This document shows positions 12,468 through 23,182 of a stretch of 64,000 bases of DNA, piece after piece; positions within the stretch are counted from its first letter, which is position 1, and the number at the start of each line of letters is the position of its first letter. The notes under the pieces are model-generated. The model saw only the letters and a list, made by a program, of their open reading frames with translations. It did not search any database and was not told the origin of the DNA. The translations under genes and the position numbers were made by a program. This stretch comes from Tenodera sinensis (Eukaryota > Arthropoda > Insecta > Mantodea > Mantidae), in the NCBI GenBank assembly GCA_030765045.1, contig CM060969.1:52929216-52993215 (forward strand), in the 5' to 3' direction.

Positions 12468-13017
12468 ATGCTGTTCTACATTATACACATACATTTGTTT
12501 TTCATTCAGGAGTGATGCTACAAATAACTATTATTATTTTCATTTAATGCAGTAATTGTCTAACAGTTAATTAAATTAAACGTGCTGATGTGATATTACC
12601 GGGTCATTAAGTATGTATGGTCATAAAAATTAACTACATTACGAGCACAATGAGCACACTTTGTAATGTTCTGCGTTTTCGGTATGAAAAGAATTATTAA
12701 AGCAAAAACATGAACTGTTGAAACACAGTTAACGCATAGAGTATTAAACAGAATTAGGTACTGAAACTTGCTCTTGGGTGTAACTTTTCGTTGTGCGATA
12801 AAGTAGACGGGAAGAGCAATTTGAAGGGTTCAGACTGGTATACAAAAGCTTTAAAATTTTGTACATATTTATGACCAACCTCTCAAGATACAAAGAAGTA
12901 TTTGAAATGATAATGAACCTAACTGGGGCTACAAAACTTAAAAACATGGGGATAAAGCGCAAGAGGCACGCTGAGATATTCACTAACAAAGACGACCATG
13001 TTCATCACCACCTCTCT
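12468..13017. other. No gene seen
   Basis: AT-rich spacer between two family A copies. The overlapping short frames at 12744-13113 have no motif. Confidence 0.4.
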
Positions 13018-13900
13018 TTACTTTCTCTACTGGTAAGTAGGGGAAGTATTGTATTCCACCCAAAAATTCGATGTCGAGATTTCACCGGAAATACATGTTT
13101 TGAGGCCCCCTGAATCCAAAAAAAGCATTTTTAGAAAAAGGTCCGTGTGTGTGTCTGTGTGTCTGTGTGTCTGTCAGTCTGTCAGTCTGTCAGTCTGTGG
13201 GCAGCATAACTCAAAAACGAAAAGTCGGTTAGAAACCAAAGTTGGTATTTAAGTTTAATGTCTTTCAAGGATGCGACACGAAGATTTTGAAGAAAATAGC
13301 CCCACCCTAAACTACCCTTTACATGGAAATTTTTTGGAAAATTTTGATTTTCTTGAAAATGGCTCTAACGATTTTGATTAAAATGTCACATGTTTGAGAT
13401 ATTTTTATGAAAAATGAAATGTATATCTTGAATTTTCTGGCTATAGCTCATGTAGTCGTATTTACTCTGGACGAATTTTGCATAACTGGTAAACCGTTAG
13501 AGATAGACAAAATCTTGCTGTACAAAAACTGTAGATCTTGCTAAAATACACAATTTATGTCTCAATAAAATTTCTTGTAGGATGAACCATTTCGGAGATA
13601 TTCCTTGTTATGTGTGGAAGTTTCAGAAAACAGAACTTTAGCGAAATGCAACAACGTTGTTCATTTTTTTATATGTTAATTATGCAAAGAGAACGGAATC
13701 TCAAAGGTCAAAAAGATTTGACTGTCGCACAAAGCCTGCTGTATTCTAATATCTCCCTTGCACCTACAAGGAAATAAGCAATAAGATAATTTGTACGAAT
13801 GTTTATCTTAACTAACATGGAGATATAGGAATAAGAGTTTGTTAGAATGGTTAGTGCAAGAGTAGAGAAAGTCATGTGAGTGCAACACATCAGATTTTTT
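13018..13900 (+). repeat. Family A copy A2, full length
   Basis: Complete copy. Its internal tract is (TGTGTGTC)/(TGTCAG) rather than pure TG (13143-13200). The 3' end GTGCAACACATCAGATTTTTT runs straight into the ACTTTCTCTGCTG start of the next copy, a head-to-tail junction with no spacer. Confidence 0.87.
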
Positions 13901-14752
13901 ACTTTACTTTCTCTGCTGCGTGTAGTAAGTAGAGGAAGTATAACACCGAAAAATTCGATGTGGAAGTGTCACCGGAAATTTAAGCTTTGAGGCTCCCTGA
14001 ATAAAAAAACAAAAAATACATGTGTGTGTGTGTGTATGTGTGTGTGCGTGTGCGTGCGTGTGTGTGAGTGTGAATCTGTCAGTCTGTGGACAGCATAACT
14101 CAAAAACGAAAAGTAGGCTAAAACCGAAGCTGGTATTTAAGTGTAATGTCTTTCAAGCATGCTAAACAAAGCTTTTGAAGAAAATAACTCCATCCTAAAC
14201 TGCGCTTTACATGGAACATTTTGATTTTCTTGAAAATGGTTCTAACGATTTTGATTAAAATGTGTTTGAGATAATTTATGGCATACGAAATGTCAATTTT
14301 TAATTTTCTGGCTACAGCCCGTGTATTCCTGTTTACTCTGGATCATTTTTCATAAGTGGTAAACCGTAAGAGATAGACCAAATCTTACTGTACATAAAAT
14401 GTAGATTTGCTAGAATACACAATTTGTGTCCATTTATTTTTTATTTCTTTTTGGCAGATATTCCTTGTTATTTGAGTGAGTTTTGGATAACTCATACTTC
14501 CGTCGGGTGGAACATCGTTATTCATTTTTTTATATGTTAACCGTGCAAAGAAAACGGAATTTGAAAGCTTTAAAAGATTTGACTATCGCTTAAAGCCTAC
14601 TGTATTCTTGCACCTACAAGGAAATAAGCAATAAGATAATTTGCACAAATGTTTATCTCAACTAACACGAAGAAGATACAGGAATAAGGGTTCGTAAGAA
14701 TGTTTAGTAGAAGAGTAGGAATGTCGTGTGAGTGCAACAAATCAGATTTTTT
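13901..14752 (+). repeat. Family A copy A3, tandem with A2
   Basis: Same order of landmarks as its neighbour, with an impure TG tract at 14022-14072 and a slightly shortened centre (a deletion near TACATGGAACATTTTGA). Its 3' end is GAGTAGGAATGTCGTGTGAGTGCAAC. Together with A2 it forms a direct dimer with a period of ~885 bp. Confidence 0.85.
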
Positions 14753-14754
14753 TA

Positions 14755-14975
14755 AGCCCATGTCTGTAGTGTGTGGTCGATTCACATTCAAGAAATCATG
14801 AGTTCGAATCATGGTTTGGGTAAGATAAGTTTTTGTTCCCGAAGTTTTCCTTATTCCGAGAAGACGAGTGCCGGGTAACTCTCTATGGACCTCGGACTCA
14901 TTTGAACACATTTCACTAATTTTATTCGCTCATCGTCTGATAAGACATAATACCCTGGAGGACGTTAATATATAC
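14755..14975 (+). mobile_element. tRNA-derived SINE, lies against a family A end
   Basis: GAGTTCGAATCATGG (about 14810) is a recognisable B box, and the A box is weak. The body includes a CTGATAAGACATAATACCC tail-like section. It begins within a few bases of the end of copy A3. No matching flank on the right was found, so the boundaries are approximate. Confidence 0.5.
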
Positions 14976-15218
14976 CAGATGGTCCAACTTATTCGGCTTT
15001 GTGGTAAGTAGACATATTTTTTGAGTGTTAAAACATTGCAGAATGTAATGGCGCATTTCCTACGAGGCGGATGCCAATGATGTGAGTGAATTTCATTCTG
15101 TTCTTAGCAAAGACGGGCGATTAGAGGCATTCTCGGTGCTTGAGCTATTTTTTTGTAGTGTTTAACACACGAAGGGATATCTACTTATCGCAAAACCGGT
15201 TGATTAATTGGATCATCT

Positions 15219-15254
<36 letters not shown>

Positions 15255-16090
15255 GAGGGGGGGGGGGGTATGTGGTTGGGGTGTGAAGGTGTGTGTGAAC
15301 ATGGCGTAAGGTAAGTGATTGCATTCCTTCTACTATGTGCTTCATAGAAGCATTATAAACAAAAAGGTCAACTGTCATTTTGTTCTTTGATCAGTCTATT
15401 TCGAAAAAAGTAAATGAATTTGGTCCCATATTGGATGTCTAATTCCACAGGAATGTACGGAATTAACAGTTTGTTACTTGTAAGATGCGTAGCGTAACTT
15501 ATTTATGACGTAACTTCGGTACATCACGCAGGGTTTCGAAATAATTAATCAGAAGAACTGATGGAATACTTCGAGCAGCTCTTTCAGACGTGAAGCAACT
15601 CGAGGACGTTGAACCGTTTTGTGCATGTAAATAGGTCGGTTGAAGCAGGGTCATGTAATATTTTGGGTGCTAACGATTCTGATTGACTTATACTCGCACA
15701 ACAAACGTGGAGGTACCCGGCAAGGTATTTGTTTGTTCATAAGATGCACCACTACGGTGTTTATGTATTGACCTATTGAAAGTGACACCCACACAATCTA
15801 CAGTGTTGCCAGCTTGTTTACGACAAAACTAAAATATCTCAGTAGGAAATGGGCAGAGACGCAAACGTAAGATACAAAATGTGTTCCAGATATCAAGATC
15901 TACCACTCACTGGTTTAAATTAATGTAATGACTTCCCGTCCAAGTGTTACACACACACACACACACACGCACACGCACACGCACACACATACACCGGTAG
16001 CCTGATTAAGCTTAAGGACAACATAAGAAATATCATGCTCCTACCTTTAAGATTGGCCATCCGCTGATTGGCCTAAAAAATAACAGCAGA
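14976..16090. other. No gene; small microsatellites
   Basis: Contains TG (15221-15252) directly followed by a G run (15257-15268), and a CA/CACG tract (15949-15992). No coding motif and no copy of the named families. Confidence 0.45.
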
Positions 16091-17180
16091 AATATCTAAT
16101 GTGTTGCACTTACATAATTTTCGCTACTCTTGTACTAAGCATTCTTAAAAATGCTTATTCCTCTATCTACTTCATGCTAATCTAGATACATTTTTGCAGA
16201 AATTATCTCATTACTAATTTTCCTGTAGGTGCAAGGGGAATACATCAGGCTTTGAGTGTTAATAAAATCTTTTAAAGTTGGTCGCTATGTGGTTGAAATT
16301 TGTTCTCTTTGTATGACCAAGCAATAATAAAGGATAACGAAAAAAAGAAAGAAAGAAAGTACTTGAAATATTTTGTGTGCTTTAACGAGATGTGCATTTT
16401 TGAATAATATGATTTTGTCTCTCTTATGGCTTAGCAGTTATGCAAAAATCATCCAGAATGAAAGGGACTTACGAGGAATATCCCAGAAAGTTCAAGACAT
16501 ACATTTCATTTGAGCATGTCTTACTCATAACCGCCTCCGTAGCGCAGTTGCTAGCACGCTTGCCTCTGACGTGGAGGATCCGGGTTCGATTCCCGGTATC
16601 AGCATGGGGACTTTCCCCCACTGGGAGGTCTGACACGGGGTGCACTCAGCCGTGTTAGATCCCGGGAGGACCAATTGAAGAGCTACTTGATGGAGAAGTA
16701 GCGACCGTAGGTCGGGAAGGCTGCATGACTGGCCGGGAGGGCTCGAGGCGCTGACCACGTCCCACCCTTCAGTACTGCACCCCGTCAATGACGTCTGTAG
16801 TGGGTAGAGGTAGGGAACGCAGCGGCTGGGTGACAAACCTTGGCTCTTCATGGGATGTTGCACCAGGGAGTTTAGTTTTTTATGTCTTAATCATACGGTG
16901 GTTTGATCAAAATTGTAGAACCATTTCTGATAAAATGAAAATTCTCAAAGAATGTTCCACATATAGGGTAGTTTGGGGTAAGGGTATTTTCTTGTAAATC
17001 TCTGTGCCAGATCCTTGGAAGATGCTAAATGAAATGCGAAGTTTGGTGCTTAACCGACATAGGCACACAAACACATATGCTTCTAAAAGCATTTTTTTAT
17101 TCAGGGAGTCTCAGAACATGTATTTTCGCTGAAATTCCGGTCTCGAATACACTGCTTCCCCTACTTACGATACATTACAT
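16091..17180 (-). repeat. Family A copy A4, interrupted by a SINE
   Basis: The minus-strand copy runs from its 5' end near 17180 (CCTACTTACGATACATTAC side) to its 3' end at 16091 (TAATGTGTTGCACTTACAT). The normal internal order is broken by a 352-bp tRNA-derived SINE at 16530-16881. Landmark sequence resumes on both sides. Its GT tract has shrunk to ACACAAACACATA. Confidence 0.8.
16530..16881 (+). mobile_element. Full-length tRNA-derived SINE with 14-bp target duplication
   Basis: The head carries a clear A box (TAGCGCAGTTGCTAGC) and B box (GGTTCGATTCC) spaced as in a tRNA, then a ~270-bp GC-rich body and a short T-rich end. ATGTCTTACTCATA (16516-16529) and ATGTCTTAATCATA (16882-16895) flank it as a target-site duplication with one mismatch. 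Removing the insert restores the family A sequence. Frames read across it are not genes. Confidence 0.85.
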
Positions 17181-18172
17181 AGAACAAAAAAATACAATAC
17201 ATTTCCAGGGGCTATTATACTGCATGAAAGCGTATCCACTCACACAAGTTGTGTAATTAGGTAATCTTTTCTTTATTACCGCAGACATAATCTGGTAACG
17301 AACTTATTCAGTGAGTTTATCCAGGTTGTTTTATAAGCTGTACATGGAGTTTTTAGTAAGCACTGGAATTATTTATGTGTATATTTTCATCGATGTTGAT
17401 ATACACTTAAGAAGTTTACAGAACAAATTCGAACAAATATAATTTAATGCAACGGATGGTAAAAGACCTTCAATTGTCTATAGCTCCTAGCTAGGAATTT
17501 TCTCATTTACCTTGTTTTCTAATAATTACCACAAATGAGTAAATGAGAAAATGAGAAAAGCTGTATTTAACGAATTAAACTGAATAATTCGCTTCAGTCG
17601 TTCTCAAAATGTTTCCTGAAGCCTATAAAAAAACTTCATAACTGTGTATTGTATAACATCTTCTGCTAGGTCGTAATTTTTAAAAGCATAAGGTATTTAA
17701 ATATTAAAACAAATCTGGCACTAAAGAAACAAAAAAATTAAAAACGAATAGAAGTGCCGACATAAATTGATGTTGCAGTATATTCAATAAGGCGGTGTTT
17801 AGCATTATAACATACCGAAGGAAGAGATTTTGCGATAGCCCATAAGAAACAATGTGTATTGATACAGTATGGTTACGTGATTGGCAAATCCTGGATTTTG
17901 TGTAGACTTTATTCATTTACTTTCGCTGTGTGCGTTCGTAGTCTTTAATGCAGTAATAATACACTGCTGCCTGGTATAGCAGCGTAACGTATGATCGTCA
18001 TTCATGATGTTTGTTCAAATTGTATTTTAGTTTTAAACTATATTTTGCAACAGCTTAATTTTTAACGATATTAATATTTTTCAGGCTTTGAAGCTTTTGT
18101 AAGCTTTCAAATAGCATCACAAGCATGTGCCTTATCAATATTTTAAGAGCAAGTCCCATTAAACACACTAGA
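17181..18172. other. No gene recognised
   Basis: AT-rich. The only structure noted is a small hairpin, TTCTCATTTAC at about 17499 facing GTAAATGAGAA at about 17538. The 70-codon minus frame at 17704-17916 has no motif. Confidence 0.4.
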
Positions 18173-18640
18173 TCATCGGTGGGGAGATGTGGCACATTGT
18201 GTCCCTTCCCCTACATCGTAGTTTTAACCTCATCCACTAACCTACAAGAGGTTACTTACTAGGCTACGCCCCCTCTTGTTATCTGTATACCTCAGAGAAC
18301 CGATCAGTCTTCAAATTGTGTCGGTGGTGGAATCATGTCGCATAACAAGGTATGCAAATGCTTCAAAGCTGAATGGAAACATAAGTACTTTTGTGTTCCT
18401 AGTAAAAATAAAGCTTTGTGTTTGCTATACCAAAAGAAGATATAGGTAACCTAATCACAATCACATAATCGTAAGACTAACACATCATGTTTCTATTCGG
18501 TTCCGCCATTGCACGCCTTGAAACGTAACTTGTTTGTAAACGAACAAAACCGAAAAGGACAGGTGGCCTGCATTTGGTGTGGGACAAGTGGGGAGAGTAA
18601 ATACTCGATTGCATTTCTGCCACACCTCTTCCCCAATGCC
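18173..18640 (+). mobile_element. hAT-like remnant with inverted ends
   Basis: CATCGGTGGGGAGATGTGGCA near the left end is inverted as TGCCACACCTCTTCCCCAATG near the right end. Between them lies a fragment resembling the N-terminus of a GTF2I-repeat/BED-type hAT transposase. An 8-bp flanking duplication, expected for hAT, was not found, so the assignment is tentative. Confidence 0.42.
18335..18445 (+). pseudogene. hAT-type transposase N-terminal fragment
   Basis: A 36-codon frame beginning MSHNKVCKCFKAEWKHKYFC. The pattern of an aromatic/basic FxxEWxxKYFxV segment followed by LCLLY resembles the start of BED-like zinc fingers in hAT transposases (normally LCLxC), with the second Cys replaced by Tyr. 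A stop follows at once. The resemblance is by eye only. Confidence 0.4.
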
Positions 18641-18739
18641 TGCACTACATACTTTGTGCTGACTTTGTAGGCACTTTAGTATATAGTGAAGAAAGTATAG
18701 GTATACAAAGGAAGAAACCTTATGTTTGTACTCACAGGA

Positions 18740-18957
18740 CTTTCTCTACTCACTCTTGTACAAACTACTCCTAAAATCATTAATTATTCCATCTACTTTA
18801 TATTACTGAAGACAACCATTTTTAGGAATGGTTTATGACATAGTTGCTTATAGTTATAATGGGGACAGAGGAATACAATAGTCTTTAAGCCATAGAAAAC
18901 AATTTTAAGGATTGGTCACTGTGTGATGGCCTTGATGTTCCATTCTCTTTGCAAGGT

Positions 18958-18996
<39 letters not shown>

Positions 18997-19123
18997 GCTT
19001 AAAGACTTTCTATTTGATAATTCAAACCAACAACCAGGAATATATAGAAAATGGCTATCGCTACAAAAAGCATTGACATAAATTGTGCTTCTACATTTTT
19101 TGTATATTTAGACTTTTTTTTTG

Positions 19124-19187
<64 letters not shown>

Positions 19188-19345
19188 ATAGACATACACA
19201 TACACATACATACACAAACACACACTCATGCGCTCGCGGAGCCTTCTGTGAATTTCTTTTTGATTCAGGACACTTCAAAACTCCTATTTCCAGTGAACCA
19301 GTGAAATCTCGATATCGAATATTTGGATGGAATGTTACATGCTTG
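18740..19345 (-). repeat. Family A copy A5, decayed
   Basis: The minus-strand copy shows the 3' end (ACTCACAGGACTTTCTCTACT) and a 5' part near 19290-19345 (CCAGTGAAATCTCGATATCGAAT). The centre is replaced by a poly-A run of ~34 bases at 18959-18994, and the family's GT position holds a (CA)30 tract at 19123-19182. Confidence 0.7.
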
Positions 19346-19439
19346 GCCCTAAAATTCTATACTTTTTCAACAACATTACCACAAACAACCAGAAAGTGGA
19401 AGCACTTTAAAATGACTACGTACCAAACATAATAATAGA

Positions 19440-19796
19440 CATCTCAGACATGGCTGATGCCATAGAAACAGTCATTTGAAGTAAACTGTGTGCTTTAAAG
19501 AGCTCTGTTTTCTAAAAAACGTTTTTGTCTATATCTTAGCCTTTATCCGTTACAGGAAGCTATATAAGCTATATAATATTCCTCTTGAATAAATGAGACT
19601 TCATAGGCAAGTCTCGGGAAGTTGAAGACATGCATCTTATTTGTCAGGAAATTATGTTCAATATATGAAATTTTAAACTATTTTTGAACAAATGAACGGT
19701 TTCTAAGCACGTTCCATGTAAAAGGAAAATTTTATTAGAAATCATGTCGCAACTTGATCAAGTTTGGTTTTTATCTGGCATTTCTTTTTTATGTTG

Positions 19797-19867
<71 letters not shown>

Positions 19868-20010
19868 ACAGACACACAGACACACAGACACACAGACACA
19901 CAGACACACAGACACACAGACACACAGACACACAGACACACAGACACACAGACACACAGACACACAGACAGACACACATACACATACACATACACATACA
20001 AATACTTCCT
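19440..20010 (-). repeat. Family A-related copy A6 with compound CA tract
   Basis: Contains weak family A landmarks in minus order: CTGTGTGCTTTAAAGAG, TATCTTAGCC and CGTTCCATGTAAAAGG. The variable-tract position holds (CA)31 at 19799-19861, then about 13 units of an 8-bp CACACAGA repeat to 19970, then CACATA units. The several ~100-codon TH or VC frames here are artefacts of the repeat. Confidence 0.6.
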
Positions 20011-20224
20011 CTATCCTGCGTGCGTGGTGCAGAAATCGCAAACAGTAAATAATAAAGAAATTAAACACTGATGAACTGAGTTGTGTAATTCATCACAGAC
20101 AAAAATTTAGAGAGTCCACACAGAATGAAAGGCTAAGGTATATACTGAAACTTTAGAAAGCCCACGAAGACATGAAGCTGAGACGGTAACAGGATGAACT
20201 CTATATAGAAATGAATTATTATTT

Positions 20225-20402
20225 AAGCCAACACATTTTCTGTTGGTGTTTTTAAACACACAAGCCGTGTGTGAATCGGTTGGAGAATTCAATGCCATTC
20301 TGGCAGTTTGTCACAGTAGCTTAATGATTAGAGCGTCCGCCTGCTAAGCAGAGGGTCTGTGATTCAAATCCCTACTGTGGCATTGAATTTTTCAGTTCCA
20401 AT
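20225..20402 (+). mobile_element. tRNA-derived SINE, family shared with 51.8-52.2 kb
   Basis: A TTTTTAAACACACAAGCCGTG block is followed by a tRNA-like head (20314-20386) with A box TAGCTTAATGATTAGAGC and B box GATTCAAATCC, then GGCATTGAATTTTTCAGTT. The acceptor-stem halves GTCACAG / CTGTGGC pair fully, but the T stem does not, so it is not a functional tRNA. The same blocks recur at 51835-51965 and 52110-52240. Confidence 0.6.
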
Positions 20403-20524
20403 TCTACCTCTCATATAAATGAATGTATGTAAGTTTGTCCTCTATGCGCTCCCATACTGCTTGACCGTTCATCGTGAAATTGGGCACGTGTATGTATTTT
20501 TAATGGACAATATTTGTATGCTAT

Positions 20525-21064
20525 TGTCACCGCGCCCGCCGCAGCTAATTGCCGACAACAGCAGTGTCACCCATCGCATTATTGTCGGCACTACCGCAAA
20601 GGAGCCGAAGGAAAGAGACAGAGCATGGCCGCATTGTTGGGGCTCTTGCCGAAAGAGAGAAAAGGATAGAGACTTCGAGAATCTTCCGCTTTGTATTTCA
20701 CCGCAATAACTGAACTTTCCAGAATAGTGCCTGGGAGATATAAATAGAGGTAAAGTGCGACAGAAGAGGCAGTCAGACGTATGTGAAGCGTTGAGTAGTC
20801 GTGCCGACGGAGAGGACAGACGTATGTGAAGCGTTGAGTAGTCGTGCCGACGGAAAGAAGAGACGTATGCGAAGCGTTGAGGAGTTGTGCGACGGAGAAG
20901 GGACAGTTCTTGTGTTACGAATTCGGAGCCGTGCTGTTGGTGAATCGGTAAAGACTTTCTTGCTGTTGCAACGAGTGTAAAAAGTTACTGTTTACAGAAA
21001 TAAAAGTGTTTCTTTATCTCGACTACATCTGTCTCCTTTACTTCACACCCACCAAAAAGTCACA
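20525..21064 (+). mobile_element. Solo LTR with CTAT target duplication
   Basis: A 540-bp unit beginning TGTCACCGCGCC and ending AGTCACA, flanked by CTAT on both sides (20521-20524 and 21065-21068). It has a TATA-like GATATAAATAG at ~20737 and an AATAAAAG polyadenylation-like site near 20999, both expected of an LTR. Three imperfect 43-bp direct repeats (GACGTATGTGAAGCGTTGAG units) start near 20776, 20819 and 20862. The sequence differs from family L. With a 4-bp duplication and no internal region, recombination between two LTRs is the likely origin. Confidence 0.8.
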
Positions 21065-21068
21065 CTAT

Positions 21069-21600
21069 CAATTTTACTGCAGAGCGTCACATTCACATGG
21101 TTTTCTCTACTCGCTTTTCTTTTACGTAATGCAGTTACATGTCCTTCCCTACGCGGCTTTCAACATACAATTCATACAATTTTCTATGACTGAAATAGAA
21201 ATGCCACATATTAGATTCACACGGTTCTCTCTACTCACTTTTCCTTTACGGAATACCATGACATTTCTATCTATATTCACCCTTTAACATATACTTCATA
21301 CAATTTTCTATGATTTACACATTTACACGAATTTCTCTACAGGGTTATGTTTTAGGAAACATAATCACTTCTTTCCCACTTCCTATTCTACAAACAGTTC
21401 ATAGAATTCTCCATGTTTGAAGTTGAAATACAACGCATCAAATTCACACTATTATCTCTACTCACGGTTCTTTTACGAAACACAATCGCATTTCTTTCTC
21501 TATTCTCTCTTCTACAAAGAATCCGTATAATTATCTATATGGTTAACACAGAAATGCAACGTCTTACATTCATACAGCGTACTTGCTTTTCTTCCGGTGG
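21069..21600 (+). repeat. Helitron minisatellite, ~112-120 bp unit
   Basis: About four and a half diverged units. Each contains a T-C-T-C-T-A-C-T core (starting near 21112, 21223, 21335 and 21454) and a CATACAATTTTCTATG-type block. The same unit occurs in the second Helitron. Confidence 0.7.
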
Positions 21601-21761
21601 AATTTGGGTTTGATCAACAGTGCTTTTGCGTAGTGTTTTCCTGCTGTTTTTATTTATTTTGTTTATTGTGCGTTATTTGTAGTACGCAACGTAAGTATAA
21701 ACGTTGTAGGGATTAAGTCGTCAAACCCCGGACAACGCCAGGCATTTCTACTAATAGCTGA

Positions 21762-22329
21762 TAAAAAATAGAAACTTAGGTCTCAGTTTAAAATTATAGT
21801 CGGTTATCTTTGGTTTTCAACCTTCAATATAGGGAACTTTATAAAAGTAACTAAAGTTAGATTCACTTATTCCAGTGATACCTTGCACCTGAGCTATACA
21901 GAATATTATTAAAAGCTGGCTCCAATTTTGAATGTATAGAACGATTGTAAGGAAACTTGCAGTGTATAACGCTACTTTCCCTTGAAGTTCGCTTTGCACA
22001 AGTTTTGAACTTAATTGTTTACACCAGGAGAAACAATTTGTTTTTCTCGCTGTGCCTTCTGAACCACCTGGAGATTGCAGTTTAATTAGGTGTGAAGTAT
22101 ACTTTATTACCAGAGAACCTTTGCACCGCCTGGCCTGCACTGTAAAACTGGATTTAAATATGAAATTTTACTCCTGGGAAACACAACGTTCTCTAACCCA
22201 GATCCAAGAGTGTAGTTTCGCCACAGAATAAAGAAATGTATGAAACCACTGTTTCTACAGCCCAGCTTCTGAATAAAGAGAATTACTTCAAAGTTTTATC
22301 CCTCTCACTTTTATGTTGGGTTTGTAATT
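21762..22329. other. No gene recognised
   Basis: Anonymous sequence between the Helitron and an RTE-type fragment. The 107-codon minus frame at 21817-22140 has no recognisable motif. Confidence 0.35.
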
Positions 22330-23130
22330 ACTACTTACATATGTTCTGACTGTAATGAGGAAAGCCTAACAAGTACAGCAACTTCACCTATTACATTAAG
22401 TAAAGGCAATTATGCGACCGCTACAGATTTACAAACTTTTAAACAGAACCAACAAGGCTTTCTAAATGATATAAAGAAACCTATGGAAGGTATTTTAGGG
22501 GAGTACCAATGCGGGTTTAGAAGTGGTAAGAGCACCAGCTATTTACAATACGGCAAATTATGAGAAAATTCTATGAACGTGGCATAAATTTATGGTTTTT
22601 ATTTATTGATTTTAAATGTGCATTTTACTCAGTTGACGGGAAGCGTTCTATAAAGCTCTGAAAAGTTTTAAATTCCAACCAAAATGGTAAAATTAATAAA
22701 GATAGCAATGGAAAACATAAATTAAAGGTAATAAATAAACTAACTTCATATTTAAATTTCAACACTGGAGTAAGACAAGGAGATAGCCTATCTGCGACAC
22801 TTTAATTTAGCCCTGCATAGTCTAATAGACGAAATAGAGTAAAGGGACTATATTTCTCAAGTCCAGCCAAATATGCATCTATGCGACAAAAGAACACTAG
22901 TGCAAGTTTATAAGCAACCCTAAAGATCAGCTAAAGAAACAAGAAGAGAAGTAAATGACAAAAAATCAAATATCTGAAAATGAGAGCAAATAAAAATAAA
23001 CGAACAGTTACAAATCTAGTAGTTGGAGAAAAAAGCATTGAAGAGGTATCCCAGTTTAAATATCTAAGTGCTCTTGTAAACAATAATAATAAAAAGAAAG
23101 AATCCAAAGTGAGAATGCAGCTTATTAGGC
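22330..23130 (+). pseudogene. RTE-type LINE reverse transcriptase, decayed
   Basis: Blocks of a LINE reverse transcriptase can be read in order across several frames: EYQCGFRSGKST (22501-22539), a decayed FIDFKCAF-like block (about 22600), NTGVRQGDSLSATL (22761-22802), and LVVGEKSIEEVSQFKYL (about 23017-23071). The catalytic YADD box is destroyed; around 22872 it reads IYATKE. The order and wording match RTE-clade proteins, where the QFKYLG segment follows the catalytic domain. Frameshifts and stops make it non-functional. No poly-A or tandem tail was identified. Confidence 0.75.
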
Positions 23131-23182
23131 TAATTTACTACTATTAAAAATATGGCTTTAGATCTGAGTGATATGGTGGCAG

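Larger units (their letters stand above)
20403..21761 (+). mobile_element. Non-autonomous Helitron, split by a solo LTR
   Basis: The 5' part starts TCTACCTCTCATATAAATGA, followed by a GTTTGTCC...GCTTGACCGTTCATCGTGAAAT block typical of insect Helitron left ends. The 3' end has the hairpin-forming CCCCGGACAACGCCAGG followed by a CTAAT/CTGAT terminus. It matches the better-ended copy at 40350-40906. The interior is a ~112-120 bp tandem repeat. No Rep/helicase is encoded. A solo LTR occupies 20525-21064. Confidence 0.68.

Noticed and set aside
16525..16863. 112-codon minus frame and 72-codon plus frame
   Set aside because: Both lie inside a tRNA-derived SINE bounded by a target duplication.
19861..19970. 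Regularly spaced short repeats considered as a CRISPR array
   Set aside because: An 8-bp tandem microsatellite without unique spacers, in a eukaryotic context.
19742..20071. Several ~100-codon frames of Thr-His or Val-Cys repeats
   Set aside because: Artefacts of the CA and CACACAGA arrays; overlapping frames on both strands are all open for the same reason.
20314..20386. Possible functional tRNA gene (acceptor stem pairs fully)
   Set aside because: The T stem does not pair, the anticodon stem has a mismatch, and the sequence is repeated with SINE flanks at 51.8-52.2 kb.
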